Part shown: positions 8,329 to 19,499 of the stretch, piece after piece | Layout of the letters: each line of letters starts with the position of its first letter | How positions within the stretch are numbered: position 1 is the first letter of the stretch | Assembly: GCF_014805625.2 (NCBI RefSeq) | Contig: NW_023998651.1 | Location: 917,742 to 981,741, forward strand | Source: Glossina fuscipes | Taxonomy: Eukaryota > Arthropoda > Insecta > Diptera > Glossinidae | DNA length: 64,000 nt | Direction: 5' to 3' | The notes under the pieces: model-generated | Databases searched by the model: none | What the model was told of the DNA's origin: nothing | The model's input: only the letters and a program-made list of their open reading frames with translations | Position numbers and translations under genes: made by a program

Positions 8329-11207
8329 ATACTTCTTCAGCCTCATTTTCTCTCATTTATCAAAATGTTAGGGGCCTAAACTCAAAAATTCGTTCTACCT
8401 TCCTAAATTCAGTGAGTACGGAGTTTTCCTGTCTGGTCTTCACTGAAACATGGCTGAAGCCAGTTCTACATTCGTCGGAACTTTTCCATAATTCGTTTCA
8501 AGTTTTCAGAAACGATCGTTTGTATCGCAATGGTGGTGGTGTTTTAATTGCTATTTCTACGGCACTCCCCACCTATTCGTTTGAATTTCCAACTACTCCC
8601 GATGTTGAATTTATCGCCATTCGAGTGAAATTTCCTAACAAACACTTATATGTGACCTGCTCCTATATTCCCCCAAATTCGGATATCTCTGTATATAAGA
8701 AACAGGCCGCCCTCATTTGTGAAGTGGCCAAGCAATCTAAATCTACCGATATAGTCCTTGCGTTGGGTGACTTCAACTTGCCTCAAGTCAATTGGTTTTA
8801 CAGTGATAGTTCTGGCTGTTTGATTCCTTCCTCAACATCTGATAAAGCCGTTGTGTTCTTCAATGAATTATTTGATAATAATTTAGTTCAATACAATGGT
8901 ACCCCTAATTGTAATGGGAGATTTCTTGATCTCTGCTTTGCAAATTTTCCTGAGGTTTGCGTTAATCGTTGTCTTCCGTTTAGTTTACCTGAGGATCCAT
9001 ATCATCCAGCATTGGGTGTTTCCTTTCATTACAAGTATGTTGGTTCGTTGAACCTCTATAACGTTCCAAATTCAAATTTTTCATATCAACGTTATGATTT
9101 CCATAAAATCAATGTTTCCATACTAAAATCTCATCTTTCTCATTTTGTGCTCGATTTGTCAGAGGGAAGCATTGATAGCTTACTGTCGTCGTTCTACAAT
9201 GTATTAAATCAAGCTATTTCTGCATCCGTTCCGATCAAGCAGTCCCGTCCTCGAAGTAAGGATCCCCCGTGGTTTAATAAGACAATTAAATACTACAAGA
9301 ATAGGAAAAACAAGTTGTTCAAAAAATTTTCGAAAAGTGGTTCTTCTTTCGACTATTTCGCTTACTCTGTTGCAAGGCATAAATTTAATTCCCTCAACCG
9401 CCAATACTACTGCAGATACCTTCAGTTTGTTAAATCCTCCTTGTTTGCTAACCCTAAATACTTTTTTAAGTTTGTTAATTCCAAAAGAAAAATCTCCATA
9501 AACCCGTCGTTTGTGTCTTTTAATGGCTCCGAGTCCTCGGATGATTTTGAATCCTCAAATCTCTTTGCGGAATACTTCCGACAGAACTTTTCAACTGCCA
9601 ATTTTGATTTATCGGAAAATTATCCATATTCGATTTCTAATTCGGTTTCAATTCCTAACTTTGTTATATCGGAAAATGACGTTTTTGAAGGATTGAACTC
9701 TCTGAAATATAATTGCTCGCCGGGACCCGATGGCATCCCCTCATGTGTACTTATATCTTGTGCTGGCGAGCTTTGTGATGTTATCTCAAAGATTTTTAAT
9801 AAGTCTTTGAATTTAGGTGTTTTCCCTTTGTGTTGGAAGACTTCTTTCCTTATTCCTATTCACAAAAGTGGTAGTAGGCAACTTGTAGAGAACTACAGAG
9901 GCATCGCCAAGTTGAGTGTCTTACCTAAACAGTTCGAGCGAATTGTGGCTCAGCATATAGCCTTTTCTATGAAATTGTATATTTCTCCTTTCCAGCATGG
10001 TTTTCGAAAGGGAAGATCTACGGTGACCAATCTGTTGGAGTTTACTTCTCATGTTTTCAAGGCTTTTTCTAGTGGTTCTCGCACTGATGTCATTTACACT
10101 GACTTTAGCAAGGCGTTTGATATGGTTAATCATAGACTTCTTAGATTTAAAATCCAGACCTCTGGCTTTCCTCTCTTCTTAGTTGAATGCTTAAGCTCTT
10201 ATCTGTATGGTAGATCATTCAGGGTTTTGTTTAACCTCATTACCTCGGATGAATTTCCCGTGACGTCTGGCGTACCTCAAGGTAGCCACTTGGATCCTAT
10301 TTTATTTAATCTTTACATCAATGATTTGCCCTCCGTGATTAAATTCAGTAAGATTTTAATGTATGCTGATGATGTGAAACTGTTTACTTCTTTTTCCGTA
10401 GAATCGCAATCACATCATCTTCAAAGTGATTTGAACAATTTGGTTGCATGGTGCTCCCTCAATCTTCTGAAGCTAAATCTAAATAAATGTAAGAAGCTTT
10501 CTTTCTTAAGAAGGAAGTCGTTTAGTACCCAATACTTCATTGATTCGCACAGGTTGGAAGACGTCGATTCGTTCATTGATTTAGGCGTTCTATTCGATTA
10601 TAGGTTACGTTTCAATTTGCATATTGAGTCCTCGTTAAGCAAAGCTAGGTCCGCTCTCGGTTTTATAAAGAGGTGGTCCAAAGAGCTTGATGATCCTTAT
10701 ATTACTAAAAGGCTTTACACATGTTTGGTTAGACCTATTCTTGAGTATGCCTCTGTTGTGTGGTCTCCTTCATATAGATGCTACGTTGGTTCAATTGAAT
10801 CTATACAAAAGCAATTCTTGCTGTTTGCACTTAGGAATTTGGGTTGGGACCCGATTTCCCCTCTTCCACCCTATGAAAATAGGTTGCTTCTGTTATCCTT
10901 ACCGTCACTCGAGAAACGTAGATTTGTTCTTGGGGTTTCCTTCCTAATCAAATTAGTAAATGGTGCAATTGATTCGCCCGCATTACTTCGTGAGATTTGC
11001 TTTAATGTCCCTAACCGCTTCTCTAGGTACTTTATGTTGATAAAGCTTAGTCAATGCAAATATAACTTTGAACTGTTTAACCCGCTCAGAGTTGTTTGCA
11101 AGAACCTAAATGATGTCTATCATCTATTCTCATTAACGGACTCTTTAAAGTCCATTAAAGCAATATTGCTCAACAAGCGCGATTTACCTATGTCGTACTT
11201 AAACTGA
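8325..11207 (+). CDS. CR1-like LINE ORF2 (AP endonuclease + reverse transcriptase)
   Basis: This is the retrotransposition enzyme that nicks the target and primes reverse transcription. The open frame extends from 8292 to the stop at 11207 and contains no ATG until about 9970, inside the RT domain. Translation must therefore rely on frameshifting from ORF1 or a non-AUG start. The N-terminal endonuclease shows NVRGLNSK (about 8364), TETWL (E), NGGGVLIA, CSYIPPNS, LALGDFNLPQVNW (D, N) and the DPYHPAL box (H equivalent of SDH). RT motifs in order are PGPDGIP, FRKGRSTVTNL, YTDFSKAFDMVNH (D), GVPQGSHLDPILFNLY and YADD (10362-10373), then LGVLFDYRL and the thumb. There is no RNase H, as in CR1/Jockey. 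The frame is intact with all catalytic residues, so the copy is young or functional, apart from SHLDP where SxLGP is usual. Confidence 0.85.
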   Translation, partial: LNTSSASFSLIYQNVRGLNSKIRSTFLNSVSTEFSCLVFTETWLKPVLHSSELFHNSFQVFRNDRLYRNGGGVLIAISTALPTYSFEFPTTPDVEFIAIRVKFPNKHLYVTCSYIPPNSDISVYKKQAALICEVAKQSKSTDIVLALGDFNLPQVNWFYSDSSGCLIPSSTSDKAVVFFNELFDNNLVQYNGTPNCNGRFLDLCFANFPEVCVNRCLPFSLPEDPYHPALGVSFHYKYVGSLNLYNVPNSNFSYQRYDFHKINVSILKSHLSHFVLDLSEGSIDSLLSSFYNVLNQAISASVPIKQSRPRSKDPPWFNKTIKYYKNRKNKLFKKFSKSGSSFDYFAYSVARHKFNSLNRQYYCRYLQFVKSSLFANPKYFFKFVNSKRKISINPSFVSFNGSESSDDFESSNLFAEYFRQNFSTANFDLSENYPYSISNSVSIPNFVISENDVFEGLNSLKYNCSPGPDGIPSCVLISCAGELCDVISKIFNKSLNLGVFPLCWKTSFLIPIHKSGSRQLVENYRGIAKLSVLPKQFERIVAQHIAFSMKLYISPFQHGFRKGRSTVTNLLEFTSHVFKAFSSGSRTDVIYTDFSKAFDMVNHRLLRFKIQTSGFPLFLVECLSSYLYGRSFRVLFNLITSDEFPVTSGVPQGSHLDPILFNLYINDLPSVIKFSKILMYADDVKLFTSFSVESQSHHLQSDLNNLVAWCSLNLLKLNLNKCKKLSFLRRKSFSTQYFIDSHRLEDVDSFIDLGVLFDYRLRFNLHIESSLSKARSALGFIKRWSKELDDPYITKRLYTCLVRPILEYASVVWSPSYRCYVGSIESIQKQFLLFALRNLGWDPISPLPPYENRLLLLSLPSLEKRRFVLGVSFLIKLVNGAIDSPALLREICFNVPNRFSRYFMLIKLSQCKYNFELFNPLRVVCKNLNDVYHLFSLTDSLKSIKAILLNKRDLPMSYLN

Positions 11208-11541
11208 TTTAACCTTAGATTTTGTCATTATGAGTCGAAAATTAATTTGTTGTTAACAATTATCGGTTGCCAAGCTTATGCATGTTTGCGATGGCTTAGG
11301 GGTTCACTTGCAATTTGGTCCTGTATCGGTTGTGGGCGTGGCTCTATGCTAATTGTGTACATGCTTTTTTTTTTTTTTCTTTTTTTTTCCTCCTTATTTG
11401 TTTTATTGTACTTATACTAAGCTTTATTATTAAATAATTTTAAGATTTACTTTAGAGTCAATTGAACTCGACTGCCATTTTGTTTTAGTTGAGTTTCTTG
11501 TATAAGTGGAATAAATAAATAAATAAATAAATTAATTAATT
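11208..11541 (+). other. 3' UTR and AATA tail of CR1-like LINE copy A
   Basis: The segment is shared with 38055-38324 (copy B) and, more diverged, with the reverse complement of 60020-60390 (copy C). It includes a T-rich run (11368-11388) and ends in AAATA repeats. Confidence 0.8.
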
Positions 11542-14040
11542 AAAAAGAAATGGATCAAATAATTTGTAAGTATATAAGAATGATTGCATAAATTATGTTA
11601 TCCACTAAACAAATTCTATATATAAACAATATATACATAAAATAATGAAGCTGAGCACATAAATTCTCAGCGCTTAAAGACTTTGATGTCGTAAATTCGC
11701 AAGATTTAACAAAATTGATGACGTAAATTCTGAGCACTAAACAAATTTTATGATGCAAATTCTCAGTACTTAACAAATTTGAAGAAAAGAAAATATTTCT
11801 TATTATTGTCATGACTTATTCTTACACACATTCCCATACAGATATATGTAATAGGTACATTTGTTCAAAATTGCTTATTTAGAACAGGTTTTTATTGGTA
11901 AATCGGTAGAACGCTAAGATACCGGCGACATTTTTATATGAATTAAATCATTTATGTCAATATACCTTTTAAACTGTAAATTTGTCTATTGGCGATCGGA
12001 TGATAGCAAAACGACAATAAAATCTGCAAAGCACGTATTATATATTATTTATAAAAAAATCGATTCCTTTTTCACGTAATTGCTTAACCATAAGTTATTA
12101 ATTCGATTATGACTAGGTGAGTTTCTTATAACGACAGCGATTTTGTCGCTAAGATAAATGGATGATGGCGTAATAATAATGGCATCAAATTGCTCAATAA
12201 CACATCACTTCATTAACGATAGCAACATTACTAAAGGAGTCCGAGAGGAATGATGATTGAGATTGAAAGTGTTAAAATATTACATTTTGCTTGTTGAAAA
12301 CGATAGAACTAATTGTTTTGTTTTGGAATCGGAAATATGTTACAATTTGCAATGTTCCTAAAGGGAGTTGAAACTTTCTCCACAGAGAAGAACAAAAAAT
12401 TCCAAGATTAATTTTTATAAATTGCAATTTTTTTCAGAATTCGTTTATTAAGATTCTCCATTTGAATATTGTAACGTCCGCGATCAAACTTAGGGTGAAA
12501 TGTCAGTTAGTCTGTTTTTGCCGAAAACGTAGCAATAACGGCATCCCGTTATGCAAAATCGCGTGATTTTGCGGTTTGGTCCTTTTTTCTTTGCAAGAAT
12601 AGCGGCTAGCCAACGCAAAGAAGAAGAGAGAGAAATAAAGGAAAAAGAAGAAATCATGCGAAAAGATTAGGTTTTGGCTTTTTTTTGGATCGATAAGCGG
12701 GCGAATCTGGTTTTGGCAGTGCAATCGAAAGGTTCTGATTTATCGTGAAAAATTTATAGTTGATAGAAATCAAAATACTCTGATATGTGTCATTATGTTG
12801 TGTTAGTAAAATAGATTACTTTAAAAACAGGACAGTAGAATATGCATTAAAGCATTTAGTGGCATATGAAAGAAAAAAAAAACAGAAAAAACAAAAATTG
12901 TGCAGTAAATATTTAAAGAAAAATTTGTAAAATTCTTTTAGGATGGATTTTTTTTTTTGAGTAAAATAGATCAACTTGAAAAAAAAGACGAAAAAAGGAA
13001 AATTAAATGTATTAACAAACTTGGAAAAGAGAAAAAAACTAGTTACGGTTCAAGCCAAAGTGTAGCTTAAACTTATTTAAGAATATTAAGAAGAGAAAAA
13101 AAAAATAAAATCAAGGCCTGCTAGTAAAACATACACAAATATTACTATGGATATGCACAAACTTTTATGCAAATCGCGTTAAATACCAAAATATTGATAA
13201 GCAAAATTTAACTAAAGATAAGAAACAACAACGATTAGAAGACCAAGGAAACGCGTTAAGGTGACGTTGAAAAGTGGTAGGGTGCATTAAAGTGAGCTTC
13301 AAGAAGAAAGAAAAATTTAAAGATACCACACTATTTTTGGGTTCTGTTAAAATAAAAAAAATAAAAAAAAAAGAAATAAGCAAATTAAAGACTAATAAAG
13401 GTTAGAAGTGTGAGTTAACGTGGAGCGTTTGGTTTCGCAATTTACAATCGGGTGTCATGCATACCATTTTTTTTGTTGAAGATACCGTTTTCGGTTGGAA
13501 TACTTTGTAGATGTGTACACAGAAATAAGTTAGATATACATACCCCTATGTACACCTAGCAACGAATAAATGAACATTTTGCTATATATGTAGAAGCCCG
13601 TATTGCATTAACGAAAAGCAAAATTGAAATAAAAAAAAAGCAAATAAATGCAAAGACATCTAATGTTAAGAAATGTGTAAAAGTCGAAATAAAATAATAT
13701 TATAATAAATCTTATAATAAATCAATAAACAGTGAAAATAAAATATTCTTATTTTATTTATTGCTACGGTTTGCTAGAAGCACGTATGTAAAACGGAAAT
13801 CAAAGCTATCAGTGAAATTGCCCATGAACCGAATCGAGATATGCAGAAGTGAAACATCCCAAAGAAGCTAACCTACTCAATGTGAAAACTAGGAACATTC
13901 ATAACATTTGAGAAGAATTGCTAATGAATGGATTCTCGAGCAAATGTGTAAAAACTCGGTTTAACCAAAGGATAATTTTGGAAGGAGGTGCTTATTGGAG
14001 AAAGGAGAAAAACGCAGCGGTTCTTTTCATTGGGGCAAAA
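11542..14040. other. AT-rich stretch, no recognised gene
   Basis: Long A/T homopolymers and short spurious frames only. The 11640-11780 segment contains an imperfect tandem unit, with AAATTCTCAG-like blocks recurring at roughly 50-60 bp. No protein domain, terminal repeat or tRNA-like fold could be supported. Confidence 0.5.
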
Positions 14041-14290
14041 ATGCGGTAAGGGCTGGCGCTGCCACGAGATATAGAGAAACGTTTTGCTACTGCATGCTGC
14101 CTCAGGTATTCTTAGGTAAGAAGTAGGTTAAGTCCAAATGTGCGGCTAGGCGCCACCCACTACTGCGGTAGCAGGAGTGCGATGAGAGAGACTGTAGGGA
14201 GACATGGGACAGATACAGACGGACTAAGGAGAGAACAACGGACGGCGTACAGGACAGACGGCATAATTAGCTAGCGTAAGTGCAAGTTTT
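14041..14290 (-). repeat. GTCCGT-rich repeat block
   Basis: The reverse complement carries CCGTCTGTCCTG, CCGTCCGTTG and TTAGTCCGTCTG. These words recur at 17276-17345, 20925-21050, 23215-23300, 31190-31300 and 57440-57510. The neighbouring 14041-14160 is unusually GC-rich for the window. It is probably part of the X/F1 repeat family, but its ends are unclear. Confidence 0.4.
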
Positions 14291-15970
14291 TTTCTAGTTA
14301 TTACTTTAATACAGCTAATGTTTCTTTTGGTGATACGGAATCGCGGGCCAAGAGTAACCACTCTACCTTAGAAGAGCTAGGAAACGTAGTAACATTACAA
14401 TGTGTTCCTCAAGATCTAAAAACTGCTTCCAGCTTCATATAAGCATTATTCCTTATTTTTATTAGATGGATAATATAATTAGGAGAAGATTTTTTTAGCG
14501 GATTAGACATGTTCTTCAGGACGTTCAAATTTAAAGCAGAATGAATCACATTCTTGAGTATATTAATTTCATATTAGGTGGAGTAGTTAACCGATGTTTC
14601 CTTTTTTACGAAAAACGCGATATTCCGACTTCTGGGATATTGGCGGAAACAAATAAACAGCTCGATTTTAACCGTTTCTTAGAAATTAGGAAAAAATGAA
14701 TATTGTAAATAAGTAAAAGTTACTGTTTCTTGTTGCAAATGTCATGAACATTCTATTAATATCTTTAGTCATTGATATAGGAACATGCAGGCCAAGCAAA
14801 TGGTTACTCTAAATTATAAGTGTTCGTTTTACAATTTTTTATATATTCTATAATACATAAGCGTGTACGTTAACTTGCAAAGACCACTGGTAACATAAAG
14901 ACTGCAGTATGCTGGCATGCTGACGATAATGATATTGGTTATAATAATGATGACATTTAACGCTTACAACAACGACAACGACTGATGCCTTCATAAGCGA
15001 TTTCGCTTATAAATGTTCTTATGTTTATGCGATCATATTTAAACTTCCCAAGCCAAAGTCACCTTACACTCACACCTACACACTTATTTTGTCGTCTCTT
15101 AAGAATTAATTCGTATACGGTTTTATTACTTATTCTAGCAAAGTTATTTTAATACATTAAATCTAGCATTGTCGTCACCCAAATTACAATTCTCAAAATT
15201 ACAAATCAACTAGTTTTTCACAATCATTATTATCTTAAAAAATGGTAGCGAGTTATTTTTCTTTTCTTCATTGCAATTAATGTTCAACTACAGCATTTAA
15301 ATAATTATTATTATTATATTTTCTCTTTAAAATAAGGATTCACATTAGCAAACTTTTAATACTCGCTTTTATATCGCCACATTTTTTTTCACAAGCATGT
15401 ATTGCCATCACTATGGAGCACTAGTTATATATGCACTATTTGTTGGTAATTGAATGCACAATAAAAAAAAATGCTTAAAACGTCATTTCTAAAAGCATTC
15501 TTGACTATGTCAATGTAACGGCTGCGCTATGCACCTTTGAATAGGCTTGTCTTTTTCGTCTTCGTTTGCCAATTTTTCTTTTGATTGTGGCGTTATTATA
15601 TTATCTTTTATTCAAATCTTCTAACTGTATCAAAAAAATGTGTATATATAATAATAAAAACAAATTGGGCCTCTTGATAATTTGACCGATGTATTTTGCT
15701 TTTCAAGTTGTTTTCCTTAAAAAAAAAAAATTCTTTTAATTAAAGCACGGTAAGAATAGTTCAACCTGTGAGGCCTTGCTAAAATTTTCTTCAAAACTTT
15801 TAAAATAAAATATGTACTGAAGATATGTCAATAAATCTGACCTGATTTTTTCCTGTTATACGAAAAGTTTCTAATGCGAGCTCTTTTTCATTTAAAAGCC
15901 ATATTCATTTACAACACTTCAGCACACAAATTTTGAATCGAGTCCTTCTTGTTTAAAAAAATGTCGAACG
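14291..15970. other. AT-rich stretch, nothing recognised
   Basis: Non-coding appearance throughout. A trinucleotide-like run of TAATGATGACA/ACAACGACAACG occurs near 14940-14985. Confidence 0.4.
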
Positions 15971-16426
15971 TCACGAATATTTAATTTCCCTGTCAAACAA
16001 TAGCGCGCACTTGCTTCGAGAGCGCGGTTGTTTGATCCCAACGGATGCAGAAACAGCTAGGTGTAATGTATTATAGAACGAAGACAATAAGATTTCAATA
16101 TTTCCAGCAGAGAAATCAATCATAATGTGCGAAAGATGAGATTTAAACATAATGTTTATTGGTGGAAGTTGGATTTGACACATTAGAATGGTACAACGGT
16201 TAATCATTTTTGTAATGGAAGGAAATACAAAATCAAACAGTCTGCCATTACAGTCATGAGTATGGTTGTATTGAAGTAAATTAAAACATATTAATTCATT
16301 GAAAAACAGAGTAGCCTTATCGGATATTGAAGTAGGTCCTAAATGGTCACTATAACCTGAGATTACTGATTCTTTTGGAGCTAAAATAAATAAATGTCTA
16401 ACAAGAATTAATAATTGGACTGCCAA
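15971..16426 (-). pseudogene. CR1-like LINE endonuclease fragment
   Basis: The minus-strand frame matches part of the ORF2 endonuclease of 8325-11207. Recognisable blocks are TSISDKATLFFNEL, LQYNHTHDCNGRLFD, FKSHLSHIMIDFSAGNIE, LLSSFYNTL and SVGIKQPRSRSK. The catalytic GDFN motif and the flanking RT are absent. The open frame of about 150 residues is well kept, but the sequence is clearly more diverged than copies B and C. It is therefore from an older insertion or a sister subfamily. Confidence 0.75.
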
Positions 16427-17261
16427 TTCTTACCAATTCTCTTTCTCTCTCTGTCTCTGTAGACGCGGACAAATCAAAACGTGTTCTTTTTAAACGCCTT
16501 TCACTTAATGGCGTCAGTCTTGAAACGAATATATTGAATGCGTGCAGTCTATACGATATGTCGGGATAGTACTCGATAACAAATTTAAACTTTAGCTCCC
16601 AGCTTCAAAGATTTGCGTGTGTTTGCGACAAATATGCAATCTATATATTTACCTACCAATCAGCATCAAACTTAAACAAATTAATGCATTGAAAAGGCAC
16701 CGAATGTGCCTTATCTAAGTTATTCATAAAATCGTGTAGCTTATCTACAAAATCCGTCTCAGAGATCGTCTTTTGTTGGGACCTTTTTAAATATGTCTTT
16801 TAGAGATTATTTTCTTATTTACTTATTTTTACACCTTATTTTAAACCTTCCGCCCGTTAATATTCGATTTAAGTTTACCAGATCTATTCTTAGACACAAG
16901 CCATATTTGAGCAGTAGCAATAACAAGACAAACTATTAGGATAGGAATCACAATAATAAGAACAGAAATTATAGTAATAAAACCCACTTCAACGCCAGAA
17001 ATCAGATTAAAGTTTTCAGGAGGATATTAGAATAGAAAAATCATCAAAAATCCCCTATTGCATTCTAAAACAACCCAATGTATGTGTATTAATATTCTTG
17101 ATCGACAAGGATCAGATGTATTGCTTGGAAAAATCAAACTCAGAGGAATCACAAATGAGCCTCGATTTGCTTTACCTGACTAGTCCAGTGCTGTTCGCAA
17201 AATAAAAAAGGAATAAATTAGGACGATAATATGTAGGGAATCGTGAAAGTCATAGGCGTCA
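16427..17261. other. unassigned stretch
   Basis: No supportable gene, and no convincing repeat relation was found. Confidence 0.35.
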
Positions 17262-17385
17262 TGCTAGATCCTAGTGTCAGTCTGTACTGTTCTCTTGTCC
17301 GTTAGTCTGTGCTTATGTGTCTATTGATCCGTTAAGTCACCAAGGTTACACCCACTCACACACACACATACACATTCTCATGAAA
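17262..17385 (+). repeat. repeat X, short copy 3
   Basis: The segment matches the array portion of the inverted pair at 23118-23735 and 30745-31395: TTAGTCTGTG, TATGTGTCTATTGATCCG-like sequence, then a CACACACA run. It is in the orientation of the 23-kb copy. Confidence 0.5.
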
Positions 17386-17627
17386 CCATGTTTGCCGGTT
17401 AAGCCGTAGGCATTAATGTTACATTCCTCTTTTTTTTGGTGGAATTAAACTAAATTAAGAACTCACAAATAAAAGTAACTACTTAGCACAGCGTCATAAT
17501 ACTACTTTTGCTTTCTGCTGCAGTCATCGCGCTTACCCTACCAACTTAGATGTATGTTTTTTTCCTCCCTTTGAATTTTTTTTTGGCTTGCACCATGCAT
17601 ACTTTCCTTTTTTGCGATTTATATACA

Positions 17628-17692
17628 TATACATGTATGTATGTATGTATGTATACATGTGTATATGCATATGTCTCTATATATGTATTGAT
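17628..17692. repeat. ATGT/TATA microsatellite
   Basis: A run of ATGT units (TATGTATGTATGTATGTATA) is embedded in alternating TA/CA sequence. Confidence 0.8.
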
Positions 17693-17774
17693 AGGACCCA
17701 AAGTCGTCCCTCGTTTTGGTTTCATGGATTCTCCGTCTCTGGCTGGGGAGGGAGGGACTGCTAGAGAGTAAGCT

Positions 17775-18158
17775 AGCATAAAAATAGAATAGGCATCGCA
17801 TAAGAATAGGATAGGCCTAGCATAAGAGTAGGATAGACATAGAATAAGAATAGCTTAAGACAGAATAGGAATAGATTAGCTTAGATTAAGAATAGAATAG
17901 TATAGATTAAGCGTAGGCGAAGGATAGGTTAAGAGTAGGATATAAAAATAGGTTAAGTTAGTCCAGTTTCAGTAATAAACCGAGTGAGTTGCATTTGACC
18001 CGTAGATATAGTAAGTCGACGTGTAGCAAGAAAAAGATAAAGTGTAACAAAGAGGAAATTCACAGAATAAACCAATGCAACCAATAAATTTCTTGTGTTT
18101 CCTTGCCTGGGCCGCTGAGCTGCTCCAGCCATAAGGATAAGGACGAAACGTGCTCACA
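17775..18158 (+). mobile_element. candidate 5' LTR (3' part) of an LTR retrotransposon
   Basis: The block precedes a primer binding site and ends in CACA at 18158. It contains a degenerate tandem array of AAGAATAGGATAGG-like units (about 17775-17960) and AATAAA at 18066-18071, which would serve as the polyadenylation signal of an R region. I could not locate the LTR start or a matching 3' LTR in the window. The call therefore rests on the primer site and layout. Confidence 0.4.
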
Positions 18159-18160
18159 AG

Positions 18161-18179
18161 TGGCGCCCGAGCAGTGACC
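18161..18179 (+). promoter_or_regulatory. tRNA-Lys-like primer binding site
   Basis: TGGCGCCCGAGCAGTGACC resembles the complement of a tRNA-Lys 3' end, TGGCGCCCGAACAGGGAC, as used by many Ty3/Gypsy elements and retroviruses. It differs at a few positions and lies two bases after the inferred LTR end. Confidence 0.55.
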
Positions 18180-18413
18180 TTTATCTTAGAAACACAAAAT
18201 AAAGTTTTCAAAAAAAAAAAACAACCAAAAAATAATCGACAGCACCTTTAAACAAATATAAAGGATGCAAAAGAAACAAAAAACCCACAGTGGACAAGCT
18301 AAAGAAAATATCAATAAAAAAAACAAAAACAAAGAAGTATCGAAGAAGTGCTCGCCGCGAAAAACCCGCTATACCAAATACGGCGAATTGAAGAGAAAAG
18401 AGTTATCGTAAAA

Positions 18414-18503
18414 ATGCCAAGAGTAGAACAAGATCGGAGAGCCATGCGAGCAATTTTGATGGAACTAACTGAAAGTGTGAAGGTTTTCTTTGTGATCGAA
18501 TAA
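18414..18503 (+). pseudogene. short gag-like leader frame
   Basis: The first ATG after the primer site opens a 29-residue Arg/Glu-rich frame (MPRVEQDRRAMRA...) closed by TAA at 18501. The position fits a Gag start. No capsid motif follows in frame, so it is at best a remnant. Confidence 0.25.
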
Positions 18504-19099
18504 AAATTAAATTCGTGTTTTGAAAGTACACAAAAAAAAAAAAAAGAAAATGAGAAGCTAAAACGGAAAAGGAGAACTAGATATATTAAATAAATTAATT
18601 ACAAATGTGAAAATAAATGCACTCATTGAAGCAAACTATTCAAAATAAGAAAATATAATAACCCAGTGGTAACTTTGCGACATAGAAATATCCTTCCATT
18701 AAATATGAAAAAAAGAGTTTTATAAAAAATAAGCAAAACAGCACGAGGCAAGCGAAATAAAAGTGAAAAAAAGGAAACAGCTAATGAAAAAAAAGTGGAG
18801 AACTTATACACAGGCTATGGAAGAAAACAACAAAAAAGGAGCAAATGAAGGTCAAGTCAGATCACAAAACTACAAAATTCTTGTTCTTCCCTAACAAAAG
18901 TTGCTGATCAAAAAAAAAAAAAAAAAGAAGAAATATTAATTAAGAAATAAAGAAAAGAATCAGTAATGTGTATCTATATTTTCCAAATGAAAAAGAACAA
19001 AATCGAGGAAAATTCATTTGCAACAGAACTAATAGAAAGACATTGATGGTGCCTAAACAACGCATAAAAATAAAATTAAAAAGAAAGCCAACAATTATC

Positions 19100-19320
19100 C
19101 CATGTTAAGGAGTATATACCCGTACACACGCGCACAAGAGGATTACAACCGATCCAATAACAACCACAACAGTAATAACTACGGCAACGGCAATAACGAT
19201 AGAGAAAGCAACAATCAAACATTCCGAAAGCTTGGACCAAGTTTTGTGGGAAGAGATTAAACAACGCCGATCTCCTAGCAGCAACACCGACAAAAGGAAA
19301 GGAATACCGGAAGAATTTGA
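19100..19320 (+). pseudogene. Asn-rich coding-like remnant, possibly Gag C-terminus
   Basis: One frame reads an Asn-rich stretch (YNRSNNNHNSNN, YGNGNNDRESNNQ) ending in a TAA near 19260. A similar Asn-rich tail occurs in the Gypsy gag relic at 48850-49200 (minus). Placed 1 kb after a primer binding site, it could be the nucleocapsid end of the same element. Low-complexity sequence makes this weak. Confidence 0.25.
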
Positions 19321-19380
19321 ACCTAAATTTCATTTCTTTTACAATGAATAAAACAAACACTACCTTTCCTTTTCTTTCAG

Positions 19381-19488
19381 TTGCCCAAGTCGACAACAAC
19401 AACAACAACAATAACTTCAACAACTTCATCAACATCAGGACAACAACAAGAGCACCAACAGCAGGTATCTTCACCACTACAACAGGGT
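19381..19488 (+). CDS. possible Thr/Gln-rich internal exon
   Basis: A pyrimidine tract ending TTTCTTTCAG (19371-19380) precedes an open stretch rich in Thr then Gln (KSTTTTTITSTTSS, QQQEHQQQVSSP). It is followed by a GTGAGT donor-like site at 19489. Acceptor, open frame and donor fit a small exon. However, CAA/ACA microsatellites can mimic this and the surroundings are LTR-element-like. No domain is recognised. Confidence 0.22.
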
Positions 19489-19499
19489 GTGAGTTCAGG

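Larger units (their letters stand above)
6856..11541 (+). mobile_element. CR1-like LINE, near full length (copy A)
   Basis: This is an approximately 4.7-kb non-LTR retrotransposon. Its parts are a 5' UTR with an internal promoter, ORF1 (PHD-like finger plus RRM-like tail), ORF2 (endonuclease plus RT), a 3' UTR of about 300 bp and an AATA-repeat tail (11509-11541). The 5' boundary is placed at 6856 because the minus-strand copy C (60020-63993) matches from the same AGTTTGG base while the preceding bases differ. The finger-plus-RRM-like ORF1, the lack of RNase H and the short-repeat tail fit the CR1/Jockey group. CR1 is my preferred clade by inference. Other copies or fragments lie at 15985-16425, 36793-38324 and 60020-63993. 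Confidence 0.88.

Noticed and set aside
8345..8400. Strong pseudoknot downstream of the slippery heptamer
   Set aside because: Only a 5-bp TTAGG/CCTAA hairpin about 40 nt away was found, so I do not claim a stimulatory structure.
6856..11541. Target site duplication of CR1-like copy A
   Set aside because: Flanks at 6840-6855 and 11542-11560 share no convincing direct repeat.
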